A stretch of 64,000 nt of DNA, from positions 1-64,000 of the forward strand of contig NZ_JAMBEP010000006.1 in NCBI RefSeq assembly GCF_023374055.1, read 5' to 3'. A program made the position numbers and the translations under genes. The notes under the pieces were generated by a model, which had not been told where the DNA came from, did not search any database, and saw only the letters and a list, made by a program, of their open reading frames with translations. Positions 1 to 7,478 of this stretch are shown one piece after another (position 1 is the stretch's first letter; each line of letters starts with the position of its first letter). The stretch comes from Luteimonas galliterrae (GTDB taxonomy: Bacteria; Pseudomonadota; Gammaproteobacteria; Xanthomonadales; Xanthomonadaceae).

Positions 1-2129
1 ACTACGCCGCGCCCGAGCAGATCCGCGGCGGCCAGATCAGCACGGCGACCGATGTGTACGCGCTGGGGGCGGTGCTGTTCGAACTGCTGACCGGGCGCAA
101 GCCGTTCAGCGATCCGCTGGCACCGCGTGAGCCGCCGCAGGCCTCGCGGGTGGCGACCGACGCAGGAGCCAATACCGGCGAACGCGCTGCGGCGCGTGCG
201 GCCACGCCGCACACATTGCGCAAAACGCTGCGCGGGGACATCGACCGCATCCTGCGTGCAGCCCTGGATCCCGATCCCACGCACCGTTACCGCTCCGCTG
301 CCCGCTTCGGCGAAGACCTGCGCGCGGTGGTGGCCGGCCGGGCGATCAGCTTGCGCCGCGACAGAACCTATCGAGTACGCGTGTTCTTGCGACGGCATCG
401 GCTCGGTGCCGTCGCCGCATCACTCGCGGCGCTGGGATTGATGGCCACCACCGGATGGGCGCTATGGCAAACACAGCTGGCTACCGAACGCGCCGAAACC
501 GCCAAGCGTGAGGCGCTGGCCGCGGAAAGCATCAGCGAGTTACTGATATCTTCATTTGCCGCGACCGATCCGACACAAAGCGACAAAGCGGGTGTCGAAC
601 CGACCGCGCGGGACGTCCTGAATACGGGCGCCGCGAAGGCTTCGGAAAAACTCGCGCAGACGCCAGCCGTACTCGGCCGCGTCAGGCTGATGCTCGGTCA
701 GACCTATCTCAACCTGGGCGACAACGACAAGGCGGCCGAACTACTGACAGCTGCGGCCAAGGGTTACGCCCATCCATCAGTGAATCAGCCCGAGAAGACC
801 GCCGAAGCCATCGCGATGTTGGCTCAAGTGGAACAGAACCGCGGCAACGACGCAAAGGCGGTCGAGTTGTCGCGTCGAGTGCTGGCGATCCACCAGAAAC
901 TGGGCCGTCAAGAAGACATCGCGATCAGCTACAACACCTTGGGCATGACCTTAATCTCGGCCCTGCGGTATGACGAAGCGGACCAAGCGCTGCAATCCGC
1001 CCAGAACATGGCTTTTTTCATATATGGCAACCCTTCGAAGCAATTGGCCCGCGTTCTCCACAATCGCGCCGCGTTAGCCAACAGTGCGGGGCGATATAGC
1101 CAAGCCGAACGATGGGCCCGCGAAGCCCTGGAGATGAAAGCAAAGCTGAAAGCGACGCAGAGCGCTTTCTTCACGAGCCGAACCCAGTTAGCGATGGCGA
1201 TCGCTAAACAGGGGCGCCTTACCGAGGCCGAAGCCGCGCTGGGCAAGAATCTGGAATTGGCGCCGGTGGTCTATCCCGACGACGACGTCAGACTCGCTCG
1301 CGCAACCCAACGCTTGGCGATGGTGCACCACGAACGGGGCGACTTGGTGCGCGCCCAGCAAGGCTACGAGCAAGCGATTGCCGCAAACGAACGTCAGAAC
1401 CTGCGCGAAGCGGCTACGGCGCATGCCTACCGTATGCTCGCCGAAGTCTTGGAATTGCGCGGCGACATCGCAGGCGCCGCACGCGCGTATCGGTCTGCCG
1501 AAGAGAGGATGGCTGAGCAGGACGGCGCATCCCACCGACTTGAGAAATGGCAGGCGATCGCGAGTCATGGCGTCTTCCTGACCCGGCATGGCAAGAGCGG
1601 CATCCCGCGCGACCGCACTGAGCAAGCGCTGACGGAATGGATCGCGATGTTCGGCCCGCAGCCGGCTACGGCCATACCGGAGGATCTGGCGGCGGCGCGG
1701 CTGTTGCTTGCGGAATATCGGCTGCTGCAGGGCGATCCGCAGGGTGCGCAGACCGCTTTGTTCGCAGATGCCGCCGCCGCGGAACAACCCTTGCTGCAAG
1801 CCCGTCGCCGTTACTGGCAGGCGCGCATCCACACCATGCGTGGTGAAAGCGCGGCCGCGCTGGTCGAGTACGCGCGCGCGATCGAACAGGCGGAAGCCGT
1901 CGCGGGTGCGGGCACGGCCCATGCGGCCCTATGGCGGCTGGATTACATCGAACAGTTGGCGAAGACGGGGCATGCCGCTGAAGCCCGTAAGCAATACGCC
2001 GCCGCGCGACCGGCGCTTGTGGCGCAACTGATGCCCGCAGCGCCGCCGATGGCGAGGATGAAGGCGCTTGCCGAGGCGATCGCGGCAGGCAACGACCGTT
2101 TCCGTCAAGTGGCGGCGACGTCGTTATAA
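1..2129 (+). CDS. Ser/Thr protein kinase with C-terminal TPR region (5' end missing)
   Basis: The frame is open from base 3 and its start lies outside the window. It opens with [10 protein letters not shown], the end of a protein-kinase activation segment (APE motif), followed by [15 protein letters not shown] (subdomain IX), so the catalytic loop and Walker-like part are upstream. After the kinase lobe come a basic stretch and one hydrophobic segment (about bases 385-465, [20 protein letters not shown]), then about 530 residues of helical repeats typical of TPRs (pairs such as [38 protein letters not shown]). This is the PknB-like cytosolic kinase, single membrane span, TPR sensor layout common in Xanthomonadaceae. 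Substrate unknown. No partner gene is visible downstream on this strand; a leader and terminators follow. Confidence 0.9.
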   Translation, partial: YAAPEQIRGGQISTATDVYALGAVLFELLTGRKPFSDPLAPREPPQASRVATDAGANTGERAAARAATPHTLRKTLRGDIDRILRAALDPDPTHRYRSAARFGEDLRAVVAGRAISLRRDRTYRVRVFLRRHRLGAVAASLAALGLMATTGWALWQTQLATERAETAKREALAAESISELLISSFAATDPTQSDKAGVEPTARDVLNTGAAKASEKLAQTPAVLGRVRLMLGQTYLNLGDNDKAAELLTAAAKGYAHPSVNQPEKTAEAIAMLAQVEQNRGNDAKAVELSRRVLAIHQKLGRQEDIAISYNTLGMTLISALRYDEADQALQSAQNMAFFIYGNPSKQLARVLHNRAALANSAGRYSQAERWAREALEMKAKLKATQSAFFTSRTQLAMAIAKQGRLTEAEAALGKNLELAPVVYPDDDVRLARATQRLAMVHHERGDLVRAQQGYEQAIAANERQNLREAATAHAYRMLAEVLELRGDIAGAARAYRSAEERMAEQDGASHRLEKWQAIASHGVFLTRHGKSGIPRDRTEQALTEWIAMFGPQPATAIPEDLAAARLLLAEYRLLQGDPQGAQTALFADAAAAEQPLLQARRRYWQARIHTMRGESAAALVEYARAIEQAEAVAGAGTAHAALWRLDYIEQLAKTGHAAEARKQYAAARPALVAQLMPAAPPMARMKALAEAIAAGNDRFRQVAATSL

Positions 2130-2442
2130 CCGCCAGGCGGATGTCGTTCAGCGCAGCGATCGCGCTCGGCGCGGCGCCTACGCCGACAGTAACGCCGCAG
2201 CAACTCGGCCAGTGGTAGGCCGTATACGACCGGCGACGGCAGCGGATCGGCGAGCGCTGTCGCCGAGAGGCATGTTCAGCGAAGGTAAGGTATCGGCCGA
2301 TTGGAACTTCGGTGTAGAGCCAAAAGCTATTAAGTAAGCAGGAGCAGGGCGGTTCCGGTTAAGGAAAGCAGCCCTACCCGAGTATGAACGGACTGCAGCC
2401 TCGCTGCTTATAAGTAGCAATCTAAGCCGGACAAACACTTAC

Positions 2443-2463
2443 GGCGGTCCTCAGACCGCCTTT
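2443..2463 (+). terminator. Hairpin, first of a tandem pair
   Basis: Perfect 7-bp stem GGCGGTC / GACCGCC with loop CTCA, followed by only TTT. It lies 7 bases before a stronger terminator. Confidence 0.5.
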
Positions 2464-2469
2464 CTGTCG

Positions 2470-2508
2470 AGCCGCTTGGTCAATTAAAGACCAGGCGGCT
2501 TTTTTTTT
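2470..2508 (+). terminator. Strong rho-independent terminator upstream of the adhesin gene
   Basis: A 12-bp stem (AGCCGCTTGGTC with GACCAGGCGGCT, one G-T pair), a 7-base AT-rich loop and nine consecutive T. It is 125 bases before the adhesin start codon, so it separates the kinase transcript from the adhesin or acts inside its leader. Confidence 0.85.
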
Positions 2509-2632
2509 GCTCCCGATAAGCCTTCCGAAGAAGTCGCGCGGGGCCGTGGCCACTTTTTCGTGGCTTTCCGTCTTGTAACGCACTGTCGGCTTGCGGCAGC
2601 TATTCCTGAACAAGATAGGGAGAGGTCCCCAC

Positions 2633-4873
2633 ATGAATATCAAACGTTACGTCGCCCGTCCCACTGTGTTGGCGCTGGCCTTGCTCGCGGCAACGGCTCT
2701 GCCTGCTTACGCGGGCACCTGCGATATCGCCAACGGCGACCCCAACACCGAAGACACGGGCGGCAGCGTCAGCGCAGCCAACGGCATGGCCTGCGGCAGC
2801 AACAACGATGCCAACGCCGACGGCGCCACGGCGGTGGGCATCAACAACAATGCGCTTCCGGGAAACCCGGGAGTACAAAGTACGGCCATCGGCAACAACA
2901 ATGAAGCGACCGGCCTTGGCGGCACAGCGGTTGGCTTGACCAACACGGCGTCGGGCGCGGCCAGCAGCAGCTATGGCATCTTCAACGAAGCCACCGGTAT
3001 TGCCAGCACGGCCATCGGCAGCGAGAACGAGGCAACGTTCAACTCCGCCACTGCGGTGGGCGCCAGCAACGAAGCCAATGCGGACGCCACCACGGCGGTG
3101 GGCTTCGACAACACCATCCAAGGGCCCAACGGCACCGGCACGCACAGCCAGGCTTACGGCTCGTCCAACGGCATACTGAACGATAGCGGTTCTGCCACCG
3201 CGCTGGGCGCCTTCAATTCCATCGGCGCGATGCAGGCCAATAGCAACGGAAGCACGGGAGTCGGTTTCAGAAACACGGTCAATGGGGCCGATTCTACGTC
3301 CGTGGGCAGCGAAAACTCCGTCACTGGCGATGACTCCAGCGTGGTCGGTTCCGACAACCGCGTAACCGGCAATGAAAGCACGGCCGTTGGCGCCGATAAT
3401 TTAATCATCGGCGACGGCAATTCCACCTTTGGCGCGAATAACACGATTCCGATCGATGCAAACGGGGTAGCGTTCAACCAGTCCACGGCGATCGGTTGGA
3501 CGAACACCGTCCAGGCCAACCAAGCCACTGCAACCGGCCATACTAATACGGTCTCTGCCGACCAGGCTTCGTCGTTCGGTTTCCACAACACGATCGAGGC
3601 AACGGGCGTCAGCAGCACGGCGGTTGGCAGTGAGAACACGGTCAGCGGTGCCTTCAGCATGGCAACAGGCCACAACAATACGGTCGCAGCCGGCCAGGCT
3701 TCGTCGTTCGGTTTCCACAACACGATTGGCGCAACCGGCTTCAGCAGCACGGCGGTCGGCGGAGAGAACGACGTCAGCGGCGCTACCAGCTTGGCGGCAG
3801 GTTTCAACAATACGGCGAGCGGCGATTCCAGCACCGTGGTAGGTATCGACAACATCGGCAGCGGCTTGGGCAGCACGGCGATCGGCAACACTAACGGTCT
3901 TCTCGGTTCCGGACAGGAAAGCGTAGCGGTGGGTTTTGCGAACAACGCTACGCAGCTGCAAGACACGGCGATGGGCGTTGGCAACCAAGCTAGCGGAGGC
4001 TTCAGCACCGCCGTCGGCTTCACCAACTTCGCCACTAACGCCAACGCTTCGGCGCTGGGCAACGGTAACAACTCTTCTGGCGAGCGCGCCACGTCGATGG
4101 GCTTTGGCAATGTGGCTCAAGGCGCCGACAGCTTCGCGGCCGGTTCCGGCAGCATCGCCGCTGCAGACCGCAGCGCAGCGATCGGCGCGGGCGCTATGGC
4201 TCAAGGCGTGGATAGTTTTGCCGCCGGTTCCGGCAGCACTGCTGCTGCGGACGGCAGCGCCGCGATCGGCTCCGGCGCTCAGGCACAGGCGGCCAGTAGT
4301 GTGGCTGTGGGCGCAGGCGCCGTGGCCCAGACGGCCGGTAGCGTGGCGGTGGGCTCCGGTGCCCAAGCGCAGTCGGATAACTCGGTGGCTTTGGGCGCCG
4401 GTTCGGTGGCCAATCGCGCGAACAGTGTGTCGGTGGGTACGGCGGGCGCGGAACGCCAGATCACCAACGTCGCCGCCGGTACGGAACTGACCGATGCGGT
4501 CAATGTCAGCCAGTTGAATGATGCGGTCGGCGGTCTCGGCGATGTGGTCAACAACCTCGGAGACGTGGTCAACAATCTCGGCGACCAGTTCAACGGGTTC
4601 AAGAACGAAGTCAACGACAAGTTCGCGCAGTTCGACAAGCGCCTCAATGCAAGCGGCGCCATGGGCATCGCGCTGATCATGTCGGCCTCGAGCAGTGCGG
4701 GTCAGAACAACCGCAACCGTCTCGCGGTGGGTACCGGCTATCAGGGCGGCCAAGCTGCCCTTGCGGTCAGCTACCAGCGGCTGATGGACGAGAAGAGCAC
4801 CTTCACCATCGGTGGCACGTGCGCAGGGCATGGCAAATGCGGAGCTGGCGCCGCTGTCGGCTTCGGCTGGTAA
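2633..4873 (+). CDS. Trimeric autotransporter adhesin (YadA-like)
   Basis: A 746-residue protein. The ATG at 2633 is preceded by AGGGAGAGG and begins a Sec signal peptide ending around PAYA (residue 27), which is better than an earlier in-frame TTG. Residues about 55-570 are a YadA-type head built of 14-16-residue repeats with the small-x-A-x-G pattern (TAVGINN, TAIGNNN, SVAVGAG). A neck (TNVAAGTELTDAVNVSQLND) and short stalk with GDVVNNL repeats follow, then the about 70-residue C-terminal membrane anchor ending in aromatic GFGW. The product should trimerise, export itself through the outer membrane and mediate adhesion or autoaggregation. Odd points: one Cys pair just after the signal peptide and another in the last anchor hairpin, and a recent internal duplication (3569-3650 against 3695-3775). 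Confidence 0.95.
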   Translation: MNIKRYVARPTVLALALLAATALPAYAGTCDIANGDPNTEDTGGSVSAANGMACGSNNDANADGATAVGINNNALPGNPGVQSTAIGNNNEATGLGGTAVGLTNTASGAASSSYGIFNEATGIASTAIGSENEATFNSATAVGASNEANADATTAVGFDNTIQGPNGTGTHSQAYGSSNGILNDSGSATALGAFNSIGAMQANSNGSTGVGFRNTVNGADSTSVGSENSVTGDDSSVVGSDNRVTGNESTAVGADNLIIGDGNSTFGANNTIPIDANGVAFNQSTAIGWTNTVQANQATATGHTNTVSADQASSFGFHNTIEATGVSSTAVGSENTVSGAFSMATGHNNTVAAGQASSFGFHNTIGATGFSSTAVGGENDVSGATSLAAGFNNTASGDSSTVVGIDNIGSGLGSTAIGNTNGLLGSGQESVAVGFANNATQLQDTAMGVGNQASGGFSTAVGFTNFATNANASALGNGNNSSGERATSMGFGNVAQGADSFAAGSGSIAAADRSAAIGAGAMAQGVDSFAAGSGSTAAADGSAAIGSGAQAQAASSVAVGAGAVAQTAGSVAVGSGAQAQSDNSVALGAGSVANRANSVSVGTAGAERQITNVAAGTELTDAVNVSQLNDAVGGLGDVVNNLGDVVNNLGDQFNGFKNEVNDKFAQFDKRLNASGAMGIALIMSASSSAGQNNRNRLAVGTGYQGGQAALAVSYQRLMDEKSTFTIGGTCAGHGKCGAGAAVGFGW
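3569..3775 (+). repeat. Internal direct duplication in the adhesin head
   Basis: Two near-identical blocks, about 3569-3650 and 3695-3775, share the run CAGGCTTCGTCGTTCGGTTT and matching flanks, 126 bases (42 codons) apart. The period is a whole number of codons, so repeat-unit gain or loss keeps the frame. This suggests recent expansion of the head by recombination. Confidence 0.85.
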
Positions 4874-4881
4874 GCCCTGAC

Positions 4882-4983
4882 GGGCGGCGCGGGGAATATC
4901 CGCGTCGCCCACTCGCTCACACATTCTCGTTTTGCCCCGACGGCCGACGCATATTCCCCCGAAGTTGCCGAAGCCGTCGGGGC
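4882..4983. other. Inverted repeats after the adhesin gene
   Basis: Two hairpin-forming sequences follow the stop codon: CGGGCGGCGCGG with CCGCGTCGCCC (4880-4911) and a perfect 11-bp inverted repeat GCCCCGACGGC / GCCGTCGGGGC (4934-4944 and 4973-4983). Neither has a T tract. They may stabilise or end the adhesin mRNA, probably with Rho. Confidence 0.4.
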
Positions 4984-5128
4984 ATCTGATCAGGCAGGAC
5001 CTGCCATGAATCGCGCCACCGCACGTATCGCTCGAGCGTTGCCCGTCGACAAGTTGCAGCCCGCCTACCCTTTGTGGCCGGCGGCCAACGGCACTTTCGC
5101 GCCGAGCCCGCGTCGAGAGCTTCTCCAG

Positions 5129-5710
5129 ATGCGCAAGCTGAAATACCACGTCAACGTCAGCGTGGACGGTTTCATCTTGAGCCAAGGGGAAGGCTTCGAT
5201 GCGTTTCCGCACGGCGACGAATCGGCGCAGTACCTGCAGTCATTGCACGCTTACGGCATCGCCCTAATGGGCCGGCGCACGTACGAGGCCAGCCAGAAGA
5301 CGGGCATCGACGATCCGTATCCGCACCTGATGAGCTATGTCTTCTCGCGCTCGTCATCCGTGCGGACGAACCCGCAGGTGGAGCTGGTGCGGGACGAGGC
5401 CACGGATTGGGTGCGGCGGATGAAGGCGTGCCCGGGCAAGGATCTGTACTTGTGCGGCGGTGCGGATCTGGCCGCGTCCTTGTTCAAGGCCGGTCTGATC
5501 GACGAGGTCATCCTAAAGGTAAACCCGTTGCTGAAGGGAGCCGGCAGGAGATTGCTGTCCGGCCTCGAAACGGAAATCGCGTTGGTCCACAACAGCAGTG
5601 CCGCCTACGACGACGGCGTGGTGATGCTGACTTACCGCGTGCAAAAGAACGATGTCGGCCAGCCGATAGCGGGCGGAATCGCCCGTGTCGCGACATCCAT
5701 GCATTCGTAA
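5129..5710 (+). CDS. Dihydrofolate reductase-fold (RibD C-terminal-like) reductase
   Basis: A 193-residue protein of the DHFR/RibD-C superfamily that usually binds NAD(P)H in single-domain proteins such as YyaP/YwjB. Diagnostic parts are the first strand MRKLKYHVNVSVDGFI, the ALMGRRTYEA helix, and the nucleotide-binding LCGGADLAASLFKAGLIDEV. The ATG at 5129 is chosen because the family starts directly with this strand; an in-frame ATG at 5006 would add 41 unlike residues. The substrate is unknown; members of this family are rarely true DHFRs. It stands alone between the adhesin and a small lipoprotein. Confidence 0.85.
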   Translation: MRKLKYHVNVSVDGFILSQGEGFDAFPHGDESAQYLQSLHAYGIALMGRRTYEASQKTGIDDPYPHLMSYVFSRSSSVRTNPQVELVRDEATDWVRRMKACPGKDLYLCGGADLAASLFKAGLIDEVILKVNPLLKGAGRRLLSGLETEIALVHNSSAAYDDGVVMLTYRVQKNDVGQPIAGGIARVATSMHS

Positions 5711-5800
5711 AACATATTCGTCCATCCACCATTCAAGGCCTTCTTGGCCTTGAACACCGAGCTGGAGGTTGTGTCGCGACCGAACAGCGAAGGAGTTGAT

Positions 5801-6103
5801 ATGAAAAAGCTGACTATGTTCTTGCTGGTTGCGGCGTGCTTGGGCACGGCCGGATGCCAGCGTCCCCTGCACGCCGATTCGGCGGTGCTCAATGGCGCGG
5901 TGCCGCGCTGCCGCGTGTTGCTGTCCGAGGCCCGCTTGGAATACCGCGAGCAGGCCCGGAAGGAATGCGATGCGGTGCAGACGCCGGAGCAGCGCAAGCG
6001 CAGCGGCGGCTGCGCGATCATGAATTACATGAGGTTTTGCTCGGATGCCGTCATCGCCGGGCGCGGACTGGCGGAACCGCCGGTCGAAAGGATCGAGAAG
6101 TAA
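5801..6103 (+). CDS. Small exported cysteine-containing protein, probable lipoprotein
   Basis: A 100-residue protein. The ATG at 5801 has a good AAGGAG about 8 bases upstream. It has a short Lys-rich N-terminus, a hydrophobic stretch and GTAGC at residues 15-19, a slightly non-standard lipobox (Thr instead of Leu at -3), so lipidation is likely but not certain. The mature part has four more Cys (PRCRV, KECDA, GGCAI, RFCSD), suggesting disulfides in the periplasm. No family was recognised. Confidence 0.7.
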   Translation: MKKLTMFLLVAACLGTAGCQRPLHADSAVLNGAVPRCRVLLSEARLEYREQARKECDAVQTPEQRKRSGGCAIMNYMRFCSDAVIAGRGLAEPPVERIEK

Positions 6104-6210
6104 TTCCTGTTGCGGGCGGCCAATCAACACTCTCCCGGTCGCCTCTTCCATCGCGCGGTAGGCATCCCCCCTGCCGCGCGATGCCTTATTCGAATATGCC
6201 GTACTTTTTT

Positions 6211-6352
6211 GTAGAGCGGAGCTTGCTCCGCTGCTTTCAAAGCCCTCCCCTTCAAGGGGAGGGTTGGGTGGGGATGGGTTTGACTTTGAATGCGATCTCA
6301 GCCGCAAATTCAAACCCATCCCCATCCCGGCCTTCCCCTTGAAGGGGAAGGA
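6211..6352. repeat. Short palindromic repeats between a lipoprotein gene and tatD
   Basis: First a GTAGAGCGGAGCTTGCTCCG hairpin (6211-6234), a sequence seen many times in this window. Then an element of about 113 bases (6240-6352) with inverted ends: CCCTCCCCTTCAAGGGGAGG near the left end and CCTTCCCCTTGAAGGGGAAG near the right, and internal ATGGGTTT / AAACCCAT. The two outer hairpins facing each other are the arrangement of a bacterial interspersed mosaic element. Confidence 0.85.
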
Positions 6353-6439
6353 GACTATCAAGAGCTGCGACGCTACAACGCTCTACAGGACGCTATCGAG
6401 TCGTTTTTCATTCCGTTCTCGATGATAGGCGGCGGGGAA

Positions 6440-7237
6440 TCACAAAGCCGCGGGCAAGCGAAAGAACGCGCGCGCAGCCGCCGTGGTCGCCGCCGCCACG
6501 GCTGCGGTGCTTTCGCCGCGATCCTTTGCCAGCTCCTCGACGATATGCGCCAAGTACATCGGTTCATTGCGCCGATGGGAGGGTTGCGGCTTGACCGTGC
6601 GCGGCAACAGATAAGGCGCGTCGGTTTCGATCATCAGGCGGTTGGCCGGTATCGACTTCACCAGTTCGCGCAGGTGCAGGCCGCGGCGCTCGTCGCAAAG
6701 CCAACCGGTGATGCCGACGTACCAGTCCTGATCCAAGTAGTCGAACAATTCTTGCCGTGTGCCGGTGAAGCAATGCACGACGGCGGGGCCGAGCCGGCCG
6801 TCGAAATTCTTCATCGCCGCCATGAAATCGGCGTGCGCGTCGCGCTGATGCAGGAACAGCGGCTTGCCGGTATCGACGCCGATCTGCAGTTGTCGCTCGA
6901 AAGCCTTACGCTGGGCGGGGCGCGGCGAGAAGTCGCGGAAGTAATCCAGGCCGCATTCGCCGACCGCGACCACTTCCGCATGCGCGTGCAAGGCGCGAAT
7001 CTCCGCATCGGCTTCGTCGGTGTACTCGACCGCATGATGCGGATGGACGCCGGCGGTCGCGTAGAGAAAGCCCGGATGCGCCTGCGCAAGCGCCAAGGCC
7101 TTCGACGAGTGCTCGCGGCTGGCGCCGGTGACGACCAGCTGGGATATGCCCGCGTCGCGGGCGCGCTGCAACACCGCATCGCGGTCGTGGTCGAAGCTGT
7201 CGTGAGTGAGATTGGCGCCGATGTCGATCAAATCCAT
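6440..7237 (-). CDS. tatD: TatD family metal-dependent DNase
   Basis: A 265-residue TIM-barrel metallohydrolase that closely follows E. coli TatD, a Mg-dependent 3'-5' exonuclease acting on single-stranded DNA and RNA in repair. It has DIGANLTHDSFDHDRD at the start, GVHPHHA, the metal-binding Glu in VGECGLDYFRDFSP, FLHQRDAHADF, VVHCFTGTRQE, ITGWLCDERRG and the final ETDAPYLLPR. The ATG at 7237 gives the family N-terminus; the longer open frame upstream only translates a repeat. It is divergent from hrpB. Confidence 0.92.
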   Translation of the reverse strand: MDLIDIGANLTHDSFDHDRDAVLQRARDAGISQLVVTGASREHSSKALALAQAHPGFLYATAGVHPHHAVEYTDEADAEIRALHAHAEVVAVGECGLDYFRDFSPRPAQRKAFERQLQIGVDTGKPLFLHQRDAHADFMAAMKNFDGRLGPAVVHCFTGTRQELFDYLDQDWYVGITGWLCDERRGLHLRELVKSIPANRLMIETDAPYLLPRTVKPQPSHRRNEPMYLAHIVEELAKDRGESTAAVAAATTAAARAFFRLPAAL

Positions 7238-7281
7238 GCGCGCAATGTTAGCAACCGTTCCTGCCCGAAGCGACGAATCAC

Positions 7282-7437
7282 TCCCTCTCCCGCTTGCGGG
7301 AGAGGGCTGGGGTGAGGGCGCGCGACGCATCAGATCGCGTCAAACCTCCATGAGGTTAAGTGCTTGACCCGACGTTCGACGCTACAGTCGGTTGCGCGCG
7401 CCCTCACCCAATCCTCTCCCGCAAACGGGAGAGGGCT
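7282..7437. repeat. Interspersed repeat of the CTCTCCC...GGGAGAGGG class between tatD and hrpB
   Basis: A 156-base element with inverted ends: CCCTCTCCCGCTTGCGGGAG and GGGGTGAGGGCGCGCG on the left are mirrored by CGCGCGCCCTCACCC and CTCTCCCGCAAACGGGAGAG on the right. It fills nearly all the space between the two divergent genes, so their promoters must lie in or beside it. Confidence 0.85.
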
Positions 7438-7478
7438 ACAGCCGCCGACCACCGCGGCCAACGCGTATCCTTGCGCGC

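Larger units (their letters stand above)
2130..2632 (+). other. Gene-free stretch before the adhesin; possible small RNA or regulated leader
   Basis: About 500 bases without a convincing gene. It is less G+C-rich than its surroundings and contains several small hairpins (for example around 2385-2420) followed by two hairpins in tandem at 2443-2460 and 2470-2500, the second with a run of nine T. The terminators could end the kinase transcript, an independent small RNA, or an attenuated leader of the adhesin, whose ATG is 125 bases further on. No riboswitch class was recognised here. Confidence 0.4.

Noticed and set aside
2750-4450. Regularly spaced repeats resembling a CRISPR array
   Set aside because: The repeats are degenerate 14-16-residue head motifs of a trimeric autotransporter, in frame, without constant repeat sequence or cas genes.
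5006-5128. N-terminal extension of the DHFR-fold protein
   Set aside because: The 41 extra residues are not family-like, whereas the ATG at 5129 starts exactly at the first conserved strand.
3401-5212. Long open frame (about 600 codons) antisense to the adhesin
   Set aside because: It mirrors the codon bias of the G+C-rich sense gene, shows no domain, and its translation is Arg/His-rich. The sense strand has a clear signal peptide and anchor.
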